A DNA stretch of 64,000 nt from Actinomucor elegans. Its lineage: Eukaryota; Mucoromycota; Mucoromycetes; Mucorales; Mucoraceae. Both the position numbers and the translations under genes were made by a program. How positions within the stretch are numbered: the stretch's first letter is position 1; each line of letters starts with the position of its first letter. Shown here piece by piece: positions 32,834 through 45,478 of this stretch. Location: the NCBI GenBank assembly GCA_026027325.1, contig JAMSLZ010000008.1, forward strand, positions 1,426,001 to 1,490,000, in the 5' to 3' direction. The notes under the pieces are model-generated. The model saw only the letters and a list, made by a program, of their open reading frames with translations. It had not been told where the DNA came from and did not search any database.

Positions 32834-34371
32834 ATGGTTTCATTCACTTTAATCTCCCATGGCGTCAAGTTGGTTCTTGTCACTTCATGCTTGATGATGG
32901 GTTCATCCGAATCAGCCCCTGTTGCAGGCAACAAGACTGTAGCTAACTCTTCCAATGTTACTAGCGATTCTTTTGTTCTCCCTTCTATTATCGCTGAACG
33001 TGTTATAGCGCCCAAGGTACCCGTTGGAAACCATAACATGGAAAAAGATGCTATCACCAAAAATCTTAAATGGTACGAAGAGCATGTTGGTAAGGCAAAT
33101 ATCACTAAACGAGGTGGAGAAACTGTTGGCGGTATGACTATGGATCTACCAGCCAATGCACCACCTACTCCAGCAATAACTACATCAGACGCTATTTATG
33201 TTGCAAGTACTGCTCAAGTTACTGAATTCAAAAAATATGCTGGTATTGCTGCCACTGCTTATTGTCGCGATGTAGTACCCGGTACTAAATGGAACTGCGC
33301 TCAATGCCTGAAATATGCTCCTGATGGCAAGCTTATCAAAACCTTTACCTCTTTAATCTCTGATACTAATGGGTTTGTCATGAGAAGTGATTCGCAAAAA
33401 ACCATTTACCTAGTATTCCGCGGTACAAATTCTATTCGAAGCGCTATCACTGTAAGTAGCTAGATTCCGAAGTGATGTACTTATTTTATATATTTTTGTA
33501 CTAATACGTATGTATCATCATTATAAACATCGCTTAGGATATGGTTTTTGACTTGGCAGCCTATGGTCCAGTTTCTGGGGCTAAAGTCCATAGAGGTAAT
33601 GTTACTATAAGACTTCCAAGAGTTATTTAGCGATTGACACAGCTAGTGCTATTTCTATAGGCTTTCTGGCATCTTATCAACAAGTTGTAGGCTCGTATTT
33701 TCCAGTTGTTCAAAACCAGCTCACTTCCTATCCCACTTATAAAGTCATCGTTACCGGGTAAAGCAGCAGATATCCTTTAGCTTTATTAGGTATTAATAAT
33801 ATACTCCCAGTCATTCTTTAGGTGGTGCTCAAGCCCTTCTTGCTGCTTTGGATCTCTATCAACGTGATAAGAGATTTGGTCCTAACAATATGAGTATTTT
33901 CACTGTAGGATGTCCTCGTGTGGGTAATCCTACATTTGCTTATTACGTTGACTCCACTAATATTCCGTTCTCTCGTTCTGTGAACGACAGAGATAGTAAG
34001 TTTCAAAGATATACATTTGCTTTATGGTGAACTAGATCAATTACTCAAAACGAATCTGTAGTTGTTCCCCATTTGCCACCCCAAGCTTTTGGTTATCTTC
34101 ATCCTGGTGTAGAAGCATGGGCTAGAAGCTCTACAAACGTTCGTAAGTATCATTGCATCAGTGACCAACACTAATATACACAATGACTAATTGAAAATAT
34201 CGTACCTAGAAATCTGCAACTCTCAAATTGAAACAAGCTCGTGTTCCAATTCAATTGTGCCCTTTACTAGCATCGAAGATCATTTAACGTAAGCCCTACA
34301 CTGTGTTTTAAATTATTACTAAAAAATTCTATTGTAGCTACTATGGTATCAATGAAGGAAAGTGCCTTTAA
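32834..34371 (+). CDS. Secreted triacylglycerol lipase, Rhizopus type (class 3)
   Basis: There are seven exons: 32834-33451, 33538-33595, 33661-33757, 33811-33995, 34062-34142, 34210-34288 and 34338-34371, giving 383 residues, close to the roughly 390-residue Rhizopus preprolipase. The N-terminus has a hydrophobic signal peptide (about residues 1-27) and a propeptide containing ITKR, then a mature-like region with KYAGIAATAYC. The nucleophile elbow GHSLGG is formed exactly at the exon 3/4 junction, using the CCCAG acceptor at 33810. The catalytic Asp lies in NDRDIVPH and the His in EDHLTYY, completing the Ser-Asp-His triad. Cysteines match the disulfide-forming positions of the family, with an extra one in TVGCPRVGNP. 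The enzyme hydrolyses extracellular fats, with 1,3-selectivity in known relatives. No break was seen. Confidence 0.93.
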
Positions 34372-35159
34372 ATGGCTTCTCTGTATTAATCTAACAATAT
34401 TAAATATCCAAAGTGGTAATTACTAAGCATTAAAATATAAAATGTATACATCAATTCCAGCTATAATACAGTCCAGAGTTTTTTTTTTAAAAAAAATAAA
34501 GCACTTTTTAAGATTTGTCCTAGCTACGCAGTACATGATCTCTGTTTTATTACAATGCACTAACCAACAAAAGGCTTTCAGTGGTACATAACAGTAAAGC
34601 AAACTATTACTATGTCTTGCGTTCAAATTAGTAATTATGTGTAAACTTTCTATCATGCCAAATGAAACCGTGGATGAACCGTTTAATTTATAATTTATAC
34701 TAGTATACCATACAGTATTAAGTGCCAGAGTAAATAATTATCAATGTAACCGTTACACCACATGTATCCAAAAGAGAAATGGTACCTTTGGACCTGCATA
34801 TTTTAGATCAGCTGTGTTTGGGATCATTGCGCTTTACATTTAGCGCTCGGTTATCTTAAGCTTAGCATTAATTGGTAAAATATCTCTATCTCCAGACCGA
34901 AAACGGAACAGGCTTAATTAACCATATATATATATATATATCGAATGATTCTTGAACATGGTTAGCTTCCCAAAAACGATGTTTGACCCAGATTGGACGA
35001 GAGATCTAGAGCAAATATAATATTTTAATATGAAATATGTATAGTTTTACTGTTTAATTATTAACAAATGTAATATACACATTGTATTTAGTTGAATAAA
35101 GATTTTGGAAGATGAAACTATTCATTCATAGCATGTATTATTTGCCAGACGCAATAATG

Positions 35160-35700
35160 GATCGAAAACGGCTGAAAGATCTGTCAATCATTAGATCAAC
35201 ATTAAAATGTATGAAAACATACATATCAATGCTAAAATGTAATGTACTATAGTGAATAAGCGAATCAACAGCTTAAATAGGCTAATGTTTTATTTTGAAC
35301 ATGTTCTAGCGATCAGATGCAATTTTAAGCCAAAATCGGTCAAGGAATGTAGAGACGTTAAAACAGAAAAAAAAATCCCCACAAAGGTACAAACCTGTAT
35401 GCACGAGTTTTTGCTTTTTAATAGAACGCAAGGAAGATGTCTTAGAGACACAGTTTATATGCATTATAGGAAATATATATTTAAGCACTAAAATGTGTCT
35501 TTTCGATATCTTATGCAACATATGGAATACATGTGTATCTAAAAAAAAATAGGAAAAATCGACTTTATCAAAATAAATTTTATTGTTCGAAGGAAATGCA
35601 AAAATTTTCTTTAAACTATTTAATATGCAAATTAATTGCGCAAATATTTCTTCTAATACGCTTGTTGTATATCTGAATATTCTCATTATTCAAAAAATCG
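35160..35700 (+). repeat. Dispersed repeat copy C (left-arm orientation)
   Basis: The motif GAAAGATCTGTCAATCATTA at about 35178 is followed after about 300 bases by a body whose blocks TAGGAAAAATCGACTTTATC, AAATTTTCTTTAAA and AATTGCGCAAATA match, in order, the left arm at 44066-44150. Diverged, noncoding. Confidence 0.6.
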
Positions 35701-35930
35701 ATTTGGAAGGGCTTCAGGCTTAAAATTGCTATCTGGTTGTTAACAACCAATGAGAGAAGACTAGGTTGAGATATGAAGAGATACGATTGGTCGATAGTAA
35801 TGTAATGATTTTTGCTTCAGGTTATCTCCTTGACTTGAACAATGCAAATGCTCAGACACAAAATTTGTATCTACTTGTCATTCCTGCTAAACCAGTTATC
35901 AACCAAAAAACCTCGAAGCTTTGACGTTAT

Positions 35931-35943
35931 CCCCCCCCCCCCC
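35931..35943. repeat. Poly-C run of 13 bases
   Basis: A homopolymer of C stands out in AT-rich DNA. It could also be a site of assembly or sequencing error. Confidence 0.85.
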
Positions 35944-36289
35944 TTGGTTTCTTCGCTGCTACTCCATATGCATTAACCTCTATGAACTTGATCACCTTTT
36001 TCACATTGATCTTCCTCATTCTACCTCACCTTCTTTGAGTTCATGCCTCTTAAATTGGTTCCTCCAAAGTCCACACAGCTAAACTGCTAGTGCCTTGTTG
36101 ACTCTACTCCTTACTCCGCCTTTTTACCCTTGATTTCAAAAGGATGTTTAGACTCCGCTTTCTTTCTGATTTAGCCTTGGCGATATAGGTGTGCCTTATT
36201 AACACCATGCGCTCATCAAGGGTTCCTTATGATAAAACTCTTGTTATTCTAAAAAATTAATAGAATCAAATTGCACAGCAGATGATGTA

Positions 36290-36950
36290 AATGCTATCCT
36301 ATACTTTCTGCAAGGATGAAGTTTATTTTGATGAAAAAACCAATTTTTCTACTTTTTTCATGCGTCTAAAACTTGTACGTTTCTTAGGGTAAAAAATATA
36401 ACGTAATAAATGTGTGTTCTCAAATTTGTACTATATATTCTATGCAAAAATATGCATCGAAAATGCTGTCTTCATACTCCACAAAAAAAAAAGTAAATTT
36501 CGATAATTTGAGTTTACTGGTATACCTCTCTCGGGACTCTCCCCAAACTCTGTCATTTTTAATGTCCATACATTAAGTCAATCTCAATTAAATGATACGT
36601 ATATTTACTTGCACATGCTCCATGTGAATCACTGCATCCACTATAACCATTATGACTAAAATTCAATGATTGTACTATACTTTAGTAATGTGCAATAAAT
36701 TGCATATAATCAAATTATGATCGACTAATGATCTACAAGTCTCTCGCGGTCCAATACAACATCTGAAGAATGGCACAAGCTCAGATTAAACGGCTGCCTT
36801 TGTAAGAAAATTTATTTTAAATGAAATACGAGCAACACTTTCCATTTATCAATAATTAAAACAACGTACAGTCATATAGTTATCGACTAATGATCTATAA
36901 ATCTTTCGGTCCTTCTTGGTCAGATAACATCTTGAAAGAGCAGTCGTATG
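36290..36950 (-). repeat. Dispersed repeat copy D (right-arm orientation)
   Basis: The body at 36330-36480 (CTACTTTTTTCATGCGTCTA, then AACTTGTACGTTTCTTAGGG) matches the right arm near 44806. Two motif copies follow at 36720-36780 and 36885-36945, each reading TCGACTAATGATCTA then TCTCGCGGTCC or TCTTTCGGTCC. This is the same order as copy B. Confidence 0.6.
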
Positions 36951-37828
36951 GTCAAGTTAAGTCACTGAACCTGTTAAATCGTTCTACATAGTTGAATACG
37001 TTTATTACATTAACTGATTTAGACGATTTATGTTATTTTCTATCGGCGTTTCTTTTCACGACAAATGGTTGGGGATAGAAGAAGTGCTGCTTAATCGAGA
37101 ATGATCATGGAATCAAATATCACTAAATCGAGAGACAACTGAAACTAGAGAGTTTAGGTTTGTTCAGTGGCACCTATTCTAAGAACAGTACAAAGACAAG
37201 GACCCAACCCGGAATTAGAATGAAAAAAGGGTTGAGCTATTCGCCAACATACACTGATCAAAAGCCGTCTGAGATGAGAAAAAAAAAGTCATGTATTACC
37301 AACAAATAGACAGTCATGAGTTTTATCAAATAAAGGGGCAGAATATGCACATTACAGTAATCTAATATAAATACACATTAGAAATGTAGCATACTCAAGG
37401 AATATACTGTAGAAATAAGTAGTATATATACCAATAGCTATATAGTCTATATAATACACGTGTATACCAGACCTAAAAAGCTATTGCCCACTGGACCTTT
37501 TCATATGCAATATCAAAAAAATAACTGGGGAAATATGAAAATGCTTCCAGGTGTCAGGTACATGACCCAAAAACTGTATTTTATTATGTTTAAGCACTAG
37601 AATACACTACGATTACATACTCGCATAACATAAAATGACGAAAAAAAAAAGGTAGCGTAGTTCATGTGATACGCCAGAAATGTCACCTTTTTCCATATAT
37701 TTTGGGGTTAAATTGTAACTATTAACACTCAACAAAGGGCAGATCTGGTATAATAATTCTCCACTTGTATATAATAAGCCTATGCTTTTATTCTTATTCC
37801 TTACTTGTTATATCCTCTATTTTGAACA

Positions 37829-40444
37829 ATGGAAGGACATACAGCTACTTTTAATGATGGAACACTGCTACCAGAAAATGTAGCTAATATGGTGACAACA
37901 GTTTCTCTAGCGACTCGTATTTCACTACGATGTTCTTCTTTACTCTTTGATACAATGTTTGAAGCAGCAAAGTATGGCACTTCTCTTTCTTTGGGCATAT
38001 CCAGGAACGCAATATCTAATGTATTATCTACTGCAAAGAATCTACATACGCCTGCTCAACAGAAAATAACGCAATCTAGTTCTACCAAACAAGAGGAAAG
38101 GTAATATACAGCACATAGTATATCAGTTCTCTTGAATTAATCTTAATTATAGACTCTATGAAAATAATAGCTTGTTTCTAAAGGTGCTTGAAAAATATAC
38201 CAACATCGGCTTGTATATAGTCAGTCATACATTCTCTCTGGCTGAGCTCTTTGCCATGTCTGGTCTACAGTTCACATCAAGGACCATTCAGTCGAGTTTA
38301 AAGGTAAAGACACGAAAAAAAGCGAGTAAGGCTTATAAACTTAAATTCGTCTCTAGGCAGCCGAAGAATCAGTTCGAATAATCGATGGTATATTTGGTTC
38401 AAATGATACTTCTCGAGCCATTGCTTCAATTATAACGCTTGTTCATCGGGAACTTGTTCAAGATCCAGATTTTGGTTTAGCAAAAGCCGGTAAAATGGCG
38501 ATTTTGACTGGATTAACAAAAGCTTTAACGGCTTTTGCGGTACTACAGAACGTAACACACCAACGCATGATGAAACAAATCCCCATGACAGTTCTATGGG
38601 AAGGTCTGGTCACAGAAGATGATAGCCAAAAACACAATAGCCTTGTCCAATTTAAACAAAAAAAACCTCACAAGGAAATCCAAGATGATACTATCATCAA
38701 AGAGTTAACAGCGTTTGTGAACAAGAAAGATCAGCAAGAATCAACTTATAAGATTACTACAACTACAACGCGTTTAACGACCAAAACTACTACAATCACA
38801 CCAATTGATTCCACCTTCAATAAGCGTATTACAGTTAAAACCGATGAAGAAGAGACTGAATCGTATCTGGCCAATAAAAAGATATTAGACCCAACATTTA
38901 TATTGAAAAGTTTATCGGAAAAAAGACGTAGACGCAAGGTGGAAAGACAGGAGCAAGTAGATCAGCAACAACAGTCATCTCCAAAAAAAAGGGCCTCTTT
39001 TTCTTCTTTTTCCTCTGAATCCTATGCAATCACAACGACTGAAAACGAGCAAGGATATCACTGTCACCAACAAAAGAAGAGATCAAGCTCAATCTCAAGC
39101 TGTTCTGATCATAATGGCTCGATTCAAACAAGAACAGCAACTGCCACTTCCAGCTTATCTATGACTTCCAGTTCTTATAACAACAGTATACCCACATCAG
39201 CAGCTGAAATAGTAGCACCTGCTGATTACGAAGACTTTCCTCAATACCACATAGTCAATAATATTGCTCATTTCATGCGTTATGCTAGCGCAGCTTATGG
39301 CGAATCATTTATGCGTATTTTGGGCATTGGTGATATCCCTACTGTATTGCCCAACTCGCACCATCATCATCCAAATCATCATGCGTTTGCTCACCATACA
39401 GGCAACTCGGTCGAAGACATCTTGTTATCAAGCTATACAGACAGATCTCCTTTGCATCTACATAACCCGTCTATTCACGCTCTTGTGCATTACGTTACTG
39501 TGGATCATGCTGCAAAGGCTATTGTTTTAACTTGCCGTGGCACTTTGGGTCTAAGTGATATTCTGACTGATCTAAGTTTTGATTATACTGAATTTAATTT
39601 GCCGACTAACTCTCAAAAGGTATTCAAGGCACATAGTGGTATGCTGGATGCAGCCCAATTACTGGCAAAAGAAAAAGGAAAAGTTTACCAAAAAATACGT
39701 CAAGGGCTGGTCAGCTACCCTGATTATGGTCTCGTCATGTGCGGTCATTCATTAGGTGGCGGTGTCGCGAGTTTGCTTTGCGTATTATGGAGCGAACAAA
39801 CTCAATCCTTGATCAAAGCTTCCAGTATACAAGATACCAATATGCCCTTGTTTGTTACATCAAGTCAATCAGGCTTACCTGCTGGAAGACCGATTCATTG
39901 TTATGCCTACGGACCGCCTGGTGTCATGTCTTTGGAACTCAGTAGTTACTGTGCTGGTCTGGTTACAAGTGTCGTGCACGGTTATGATATTGTCAGCAGT
40001 TTAAGCTTAGGTTTACTAAAAGACTTCAAGAACGTCGCGACCAGCTTACATGCAGAAGGTGACGTAGCAGAGGAAATCATTTCTCGCGTTGTAGGCCGAC
40101 TTCAGCAAAAGAAAAAGAACAAGAATGATGAAGTGACCGAGGATGATCAATGGTTTTGGGCCATGATAAAGACGATGAGAGCAGATATGAAGGCCGAGAA
40201 GATGTATCCACCAAGTACAGTCTATTTAATTGAAACTATACCCCAAGTCAAACAACAGCACAAGGTGGTCTTATGTCGTTGTGAAAACGTAGAAGCTCGC
40301 TTTTCCGAGATAGTATTTACACGTACCATGTTTATGGACCATTCCCCTTTAATGTATGAAAGAGCTATTAGAAAGCTTTGTAGAGGATTTACAAACAGTT
40401 ACAATAATATTGACGATGAGCAAGATTCGTTCTATGTAGATTAA
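37829..40444 (+). CDS. Class 3 lipase, sn1-specific diacylglycerol lipase-like
   Basis: Exons are 37829-38100, 38153-38303 and 38357-40444, giving 836 residues. The N-terminal 240 residues are helical and resemble the conserved leader of fungal DAG-lipase relatives. A disordered, Thr/Ser/Lys-rich stretch of about 200 residues follows. The alpha/beta-hydrolase begins near residue 440 (FPQYHIVNNIAHFMRYASAAY). It has AIVLTCRGTLGLSDILTDLS, the nucleophile elbow CGHSLGGGVASLL, YGPPGVMS, and the Asp-containing VVHGYDIVSSLS. The His candidate is in FMDHSPLMYER. No signal peptide was seen, so it is probably intracellular or membrane-associated and acts on DAG or other acylglycerols. It differs clearly from the secreted lipase upstream. 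A His-rich loop (NSHHHHPNHHAFAHH) is inserted before the catalytic core. Confidence 0.85.
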
Positions 40445-40783
40445 GTATAATAAACCTGACCCTTCTCTTATAAAAAGATAACCAACCTCACCCCTCCACT
40501 TTTCCCTTGCTATTCTCGGTCCTCACTCAAGTTTTTTTTAATTGGACGTGGCAGAGCTAGTTTAAAATCCGACGCTGCTCGGGTATAAAAGAAACTGAAC
40601 GCTTACTTTCATTTTTGAACTGTTTTCTTTCCCGAATTATATAAAACAAAGATTGAGAGAGACGCGTTGATTGAGCGATCAATTTTTTTTGAATCAATTT
40701 CATCCAATTATATTCCACCATTCATTATTTCCCCGCCCGCCTATACACACCCCTATTTACACCCTACTAGTTAATTTCTCGAA
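40445..40783 (+). promoter_or_regulatory. Promoter region of the FCP1-like gene
   Basis: The 339-base spacer has a TATAAA at 40584-40589 (GGGTATAAAAGAAACTG), about 195 bases upstream of the start codon, and a C/T-rich leader near 40730-40765. The 3' end of the preceding gene has an AATAAA-like sequence at about 40450. Confidence 0.5.
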
Positions 40784-42787
40784 ATGGATTTATCCAGTAT
40801 GCTGAATGAATCAGTGCCGAAGAGTACTACAGTGAATAATACCGGCAATACATATCATCACCACAACAACAAAAACCACATGAGTAGAAACTATCCAATG
40901 GCGAATCATATCGCAAGCGCCCCGACTATAGCTACTACACCTCTTCCTACAAATAATCATACGTATCCTGCTAATGTCCTACCTTCCGCGAATCCTCAGT
41001 CAAAAGAGCGCACTGTAAAGTTTTTTTTTTAAGCATATATATTTGAGCAGTCACACTCACCCATTTTTTCTATAGGTGGCATATCAATTAAGCACGTCCT
41101 TGCAATACCTTGTAACCAAAGACTCCATCTTGAATCCTCATCCTACACCTACTCCACCGCCTTCCTTGCACGCACCCCATCAAAACTCTGCTACAAGCCT
41201 CTTATCTTCTCCTTTTAGACCCAGAACAGAGAATACGAACTCGCCTAGACTCAATGGTACGTATAGTAGATAATGTAAAAAAGGAAGTCCTGTACTAAGC
41301 TTACGTGTTATAGTTCCACAACCTTCAAGCGTTTCTGCTTCCCTCAGTGCTTCTTGTCTCCAGTTGGGTCATGCAGTCAGCAAAGATCCAACTGTCTGGA
41401 AACCCAAACTATCTCTCAAAATGATGATGAAGGAACAGCCTATGAATGTCAGACCTGTGAAACGCGCTCGACTAGATGATAATGCACAGGAGAGCACTGC
41501 AGAACAATGGACCATGGAAGTTCAGCTGAAAACAACTGAGATTAGTATTCGTGGTGATGAACCACCTGTATTATTAGAAGAAGTGTATGAAATCCAAGGT
41601 GCTTATCCTAGAGGCTTTTTTGTAATGATGGCTAAACGAAATGTACAGCATAACTTTGTATTTGAATATCCTTTACATCCATGGTTCGAAGATCTATACG
41701 GTTTAAGAAAGGTAAGTTGTTAAAAACAAGTTTTCCGATTAGTTATGTACTCATGATCATTTCTATATAAGAGTGCCTATGTTAGTATGCGTACAAACGA
41801 TGGTGAATTATATGAATTACACTTGAAGCCTTCTCGAGATAAACAGTAAGTTTTACATAGTAATGCAAAAAAAAAGTGAGTACTTACCATCATACAATAG
41901 ATACCTGTTTGGATATTTGATCAAACATGTAGACATGCTTCGTATTGTAAAGGAATCTTTAAATGAATTACTATTTCAACGAAAACTACCACTCGTACTT
42001 GATTTAGATGATACACTTGTTAGACTTGTCGGTGAAGGCAATGAAAGATATGTACCTGAAGCAGATATACCCAAATGTAGAGATCGCGTTGCTGTATTAA
42101 AAGATGGAAGAAGAGTAGTACTAACCGAAAGAGTACACGAATTTCTTGAATGGGCACAAAATTTATATGATATATCAGTCTGTTCATTAGGGTAAAGCCT
42201 TCCATTCTCCTAAATATCATTACATGTAGTCTAACCCTCCTTTTTATTACAGTGACCAAAACTATGTTGATAACGTAGTAAGTGTACTAGATCCTCAAAG
42301 AACTCGTATTCGTGGTATTTTATACTCTGCACGTACAGAATTTGAACATATCAAGAAATCACCTGATCCAGGAAGACCTCCCAAGGATCTGATGGCTCTC
42401 TACAGTTTCTGTGCTCTCAAGGACGGATCTATAGGGTCATCTTTTACCTTGCCTTTAATCCTTGATGATGAAACGCGTATGTGGCCCTTGGAGCAACATG
42501 ATAATATCATTGAAGTACTAGGACAAGTCAATACTCCTGTTTGGTCTGTGTCTCTCTTTCCTCATGTCAGAGATACACTACTACATGTACACAAAGAATT
42601 CTTTCGTCAATTTGATATTTGGTATGGTAGAATGCAAGAAGCTGAACAGAATGGCATGGTCTACAATCGTCTACCGCCAAGTGCTACTGGCATCTATAAG
42701 ATTTATCTTCGTCATATTTTACGGGATATGATCGCAAGAGGCCCTCCACCACCGCCACACTCTCTAGCCAATAGTAATCATCATTAA
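40784..42787 (+). CDS. FCP1-homology (NIF-type) DxDxT phosphatase, probable RNA polymerase II CTD phosphatase
   Basis: There are six exons: 40784-41014, 41076-41256, 41314-41711, 41772-41845, 41901-42191 and 42253-42787, giving 569 residues. The first 170 residues are Pro/Asn/Ser/His-rich and disordered. A middle region (EVQLKTTEISIRGDEPP through LHLKPSRDKQ) may be a beta-type substrate-binding domain that I do not recognise. The catalytic part has LPLVLDLDDTLVRLVG, with the DxDD(T) nucleophile, then TERVHEFLEWAQNLYDISVCS, LDPQRTRIRGILY and the second acidic pair ILDDETRMW followed by NIIEVLGQ. These are the FCPH/HAD motifs of FCP1 and SCP phosphatases, which remove phosphate from Ser residues of the Pol II CTD. 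No BRCT domain is present, so it is not a classical Fcp1 and resembles plant CPL-like forms. Confidence 0.85.
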
Positions 42788-43469
42788 AAAAAAGAAAAAA
42801 TACCGCTTCCCTCTTGCTTGTTTGTCTTCCTCGTAGTATATAACCTGTTGTAAATTATAAGCTTTTCGTGTGTATATCCTGCTACTAGTGCTTAAATAAT
42901 AAATTAAGCTTTCTTTGTATATGTAGAAGCTACTATTATGTTGTGTGACGCAACTAAAACGAAAGTTCTTGGACGTATAAAAGTTAGCCAAAACAAAAGA
43001 TTATAGCCCATGGATAATGAAAAGTAAAACATGCAGTCTTAGTATAACTTTTCAGACATTAAATCAAAGATGAAATAGGTTTCTACAATAAACTACATTG
43101 GAAACTATCTCATATCGAAGCAGGGTAATCCACCCCAATGAGTATGCACTGCTGTATATTTATTGTACAAGGTACTATTTAGTTTTTGATAATTCATGTA
43201 TATATGGAACAGTTTATTAATAACGAAACGCCTTTTCTCCTCAAAAACTAAAGAGAACAGTTGTCTTTATTACTTCTCCTATTAAACCGTCCCTATAGCC
43301 GAAAAAAAAAACTCAGCATAGATGGGGCTGGTAGGACAGATTTGGCTTTTCAATACATACCAAGCTCGAGGAATAAAGACCTGGATATTCATTATTCGGC
43401 CATTAGACAGCATTTCTGAAAAGATACAACAGTTTTTTTTTTCAACACATGCTATTTATGCTAATCCAA

Positions 43470-43520
43470 TGTGACATTAGACCGAGATTAGTCGAGGGAT
43501 TTATAGATGATTAAATAGCA
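43470..43520 (+). repeat. GATC-rich dispersed motif, outer copy
   Basis: CCAATGTGACATTAGACCGA followed by GATTAGTCGAGGGATTTATA gives the clearest version of the motif. It stands just outside the perfect left arm and has no mirror copy beyond the right arm. Confidence 0.6.
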
Positions 43521-43617
43521 TTGTTATATGAAAAGCGTATAATTTTCAAAACAACATACTTACCGTATCCAGTTAAACTAAAATTCAGTTAGATGAAAGT
43601 GTTCATTCCAAGCACGC

Positions 43618-45254
43618 ACCACTTAATAGACGTGATATCTATTAGATTGAGATCAACTGAGTGATTTATAGATCATTAGAACATGTCGACATGAAAAGCA
43701 TGTGCATGTATTTTATACTTGGTCATTAAAACGTAATATACTTAGGGTACATATATACTGAGTAAATAGTGGTTTTATTCAACTTAACTGTTCATTCTGA
43801 ATTTGTATTGTATAGACATCAAACGCGACATAAAATCAGCAGAATCGATTGAAGCATGTCGATGAGATGTTTGAAATGGTCCAATTTGAGAAAATCCTCT
43901 CTCAAGGATATACCCTTAGACTGAAATTTTCAAAATTTTCATTTCTTTTATAAAGTGCAAGGATGGTATTGTCAAGGCACACTTTATACGGAACATAAGT
44001 ATTATATTTGTTTGGTATTATTTATCTTGTAAAATATACGAGTTATGGACGCATTTAAAAAGTAGGAAAAGTCGGCTTTTATCAAAGCAAGCTCTGTAAA
44101 TTGAAGGAACCACAAGATTTTCTTTACATAATTTAGCGCAAAAAGTAAATCTAGCATACTACTTTGTTAACATGCTTGTTACTGTGTACCTGAACATTTT
44201 TGATGTTTGATGTACATGGTGTAACGGAGCTCGAAAGTCTAAGGAAGAAAAAAAACTGTATATCAATCTGTAAAAATGTCTATTTCGCTTAAATTCTTAC
44301 CCTTAATGTGCTGGTTGCAGTGTAGGGTAAACATCGGATAAGAATGCCTACTCTGTATGTGATAGTCGTATTGTTATTATATAGAAATTGGATTAAGGAC
44401 ATTAAATATTTTTATTTTGGCACCAAAATTCACAGTTGTTGAATTGTTTAGTACCAGCCATCCTCACTCAGGGCCAGCTTCTACTATGGCTCTTCTCATT
44501 GGCTATAAGTAACCAATCAACTTATCCAGTTGGGGTGATGTTTATCCTACGCTGCAACCAGCACATTAAGGGTAAGAATTTAAGCGAAATAGACATTTTT
44601 ACAGATTGATATACAGTTTTTTTTCTTCCTTAGACTTTCGAGCTCCGTTACACCATGTACATCAAACATCAAAAATGTTCAGGTACACAGTAACAAGCAT
44701 GTTAACAAAGTAGTATGCTAGATTTACTTTTTGCGCTAAATTATGTAAAGAAAATCTTGTGGTTCCTTCAATTTACAGAGCTTGCTTTGATAAAAGCCGA
44801 CTTTTCCTACTTTTTAAATGCGTCCATAACTCGTATATTTTACAAGATAAATAATACCAAACAAATATAATACTTATGTTCCGTATAAAGTGTGCCTTGA
44901 CAATACCATCCTTGCACTTTATAAAAGAAATGAAAATTTTGAAAATTTCAGTCTAAGGGTATATCCTTGAGAGAGGATTTTCTCAAATTGGACCATTTCA
45001 AACATCTCATCGACATGCTTCAATCGATTCTGCTGATTTTATGTCGCGTTTGATGTCTATACAATACAAATTCAGAATGAACAGTTAAGTTGAATAAAAC
45101 CACTATTTACTCAGTATATATGTACCCTAAGTATATTACGTTTTAATGACCAAGTATAAAATACATGCACATGCTTTTCATGTCGACATGTTCTAATGAT
45201 CTATAAATCACTCAGTTGATCTCAATCTAATAGATATCACGTCTATTAAGTGGT
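43618..45254. repeat. Long nearly perfect inverted repeat (fold-back), 718-bp arms
   Basis: The left arm 43618-44335 and right arm 44537-45254 are reverse complements, equal in length. The only differences I found are two transitions, both near the inner ends. The 201-base loop (44336-44536) begins GGATAAG and contains CTTATCC at 44521-44527, a further small inverted match. Beyond the outer ends weak complementarity continues for about 20 bases and then stops. Each arm is one copy of a repeat family seen elsewhere in diverged form. There is no open frame or coding homology. A transcript would form a hairpin stem of about 700 bp. Confidence 0.92.
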
Positions 45255-45478
45255 ACGCGCTCGGAATATACTGTTGGATCTTTAGATTTTGATACTTTTA
45301 GCATTTGCTAGTTTAACCAAACCACCATAATTCTCTTCAATCTAATTGAAAGACAAATGATTTCCATAATAACATACACATTCGAAAGCAATACTATGCG
45401 AAACATTTCTTCTAATATATATTTATTGATGTTGTTGTATATAATATTATGCGTGTGATAATATGAAAATAGTAATAT

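Larger units (their letters stand above)
34372..37828. other. Spacer with two dispersed repeat copies
   Basis: No gene is recognisable in 3.4 kb. Content: an (AT)n run at 34923-34941; a repeat copy with motif 35160-35205 and body 35480-35700; a 13-base C run at 35931-35943; a second copy in opposite orientation, 36290-36950; and a CACGTG at 37458-37463 upstream of the DAG-lipase-like gene. Confidence 0.6.
42788..45478. other. Spacer containing the large fold-back element
   Basis: The stretch between two genes facing each other's 3' ends contains no gene. A GATC-rich motif lies at 43470-43520, and 43618-45254 is the long inverted repeat described separately. The flanks are AT-rich. Confidence 0.65.

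Noticed and set aside
32834..40444. Tandem lipase duplication
   Set aside because: The two class 3 lipases differ in length, leader, intron positions and active-site surroundings (GHSLGGA versus GHSLGGG). They belong to different subfamilies and are neighbours, not recent duplicates.
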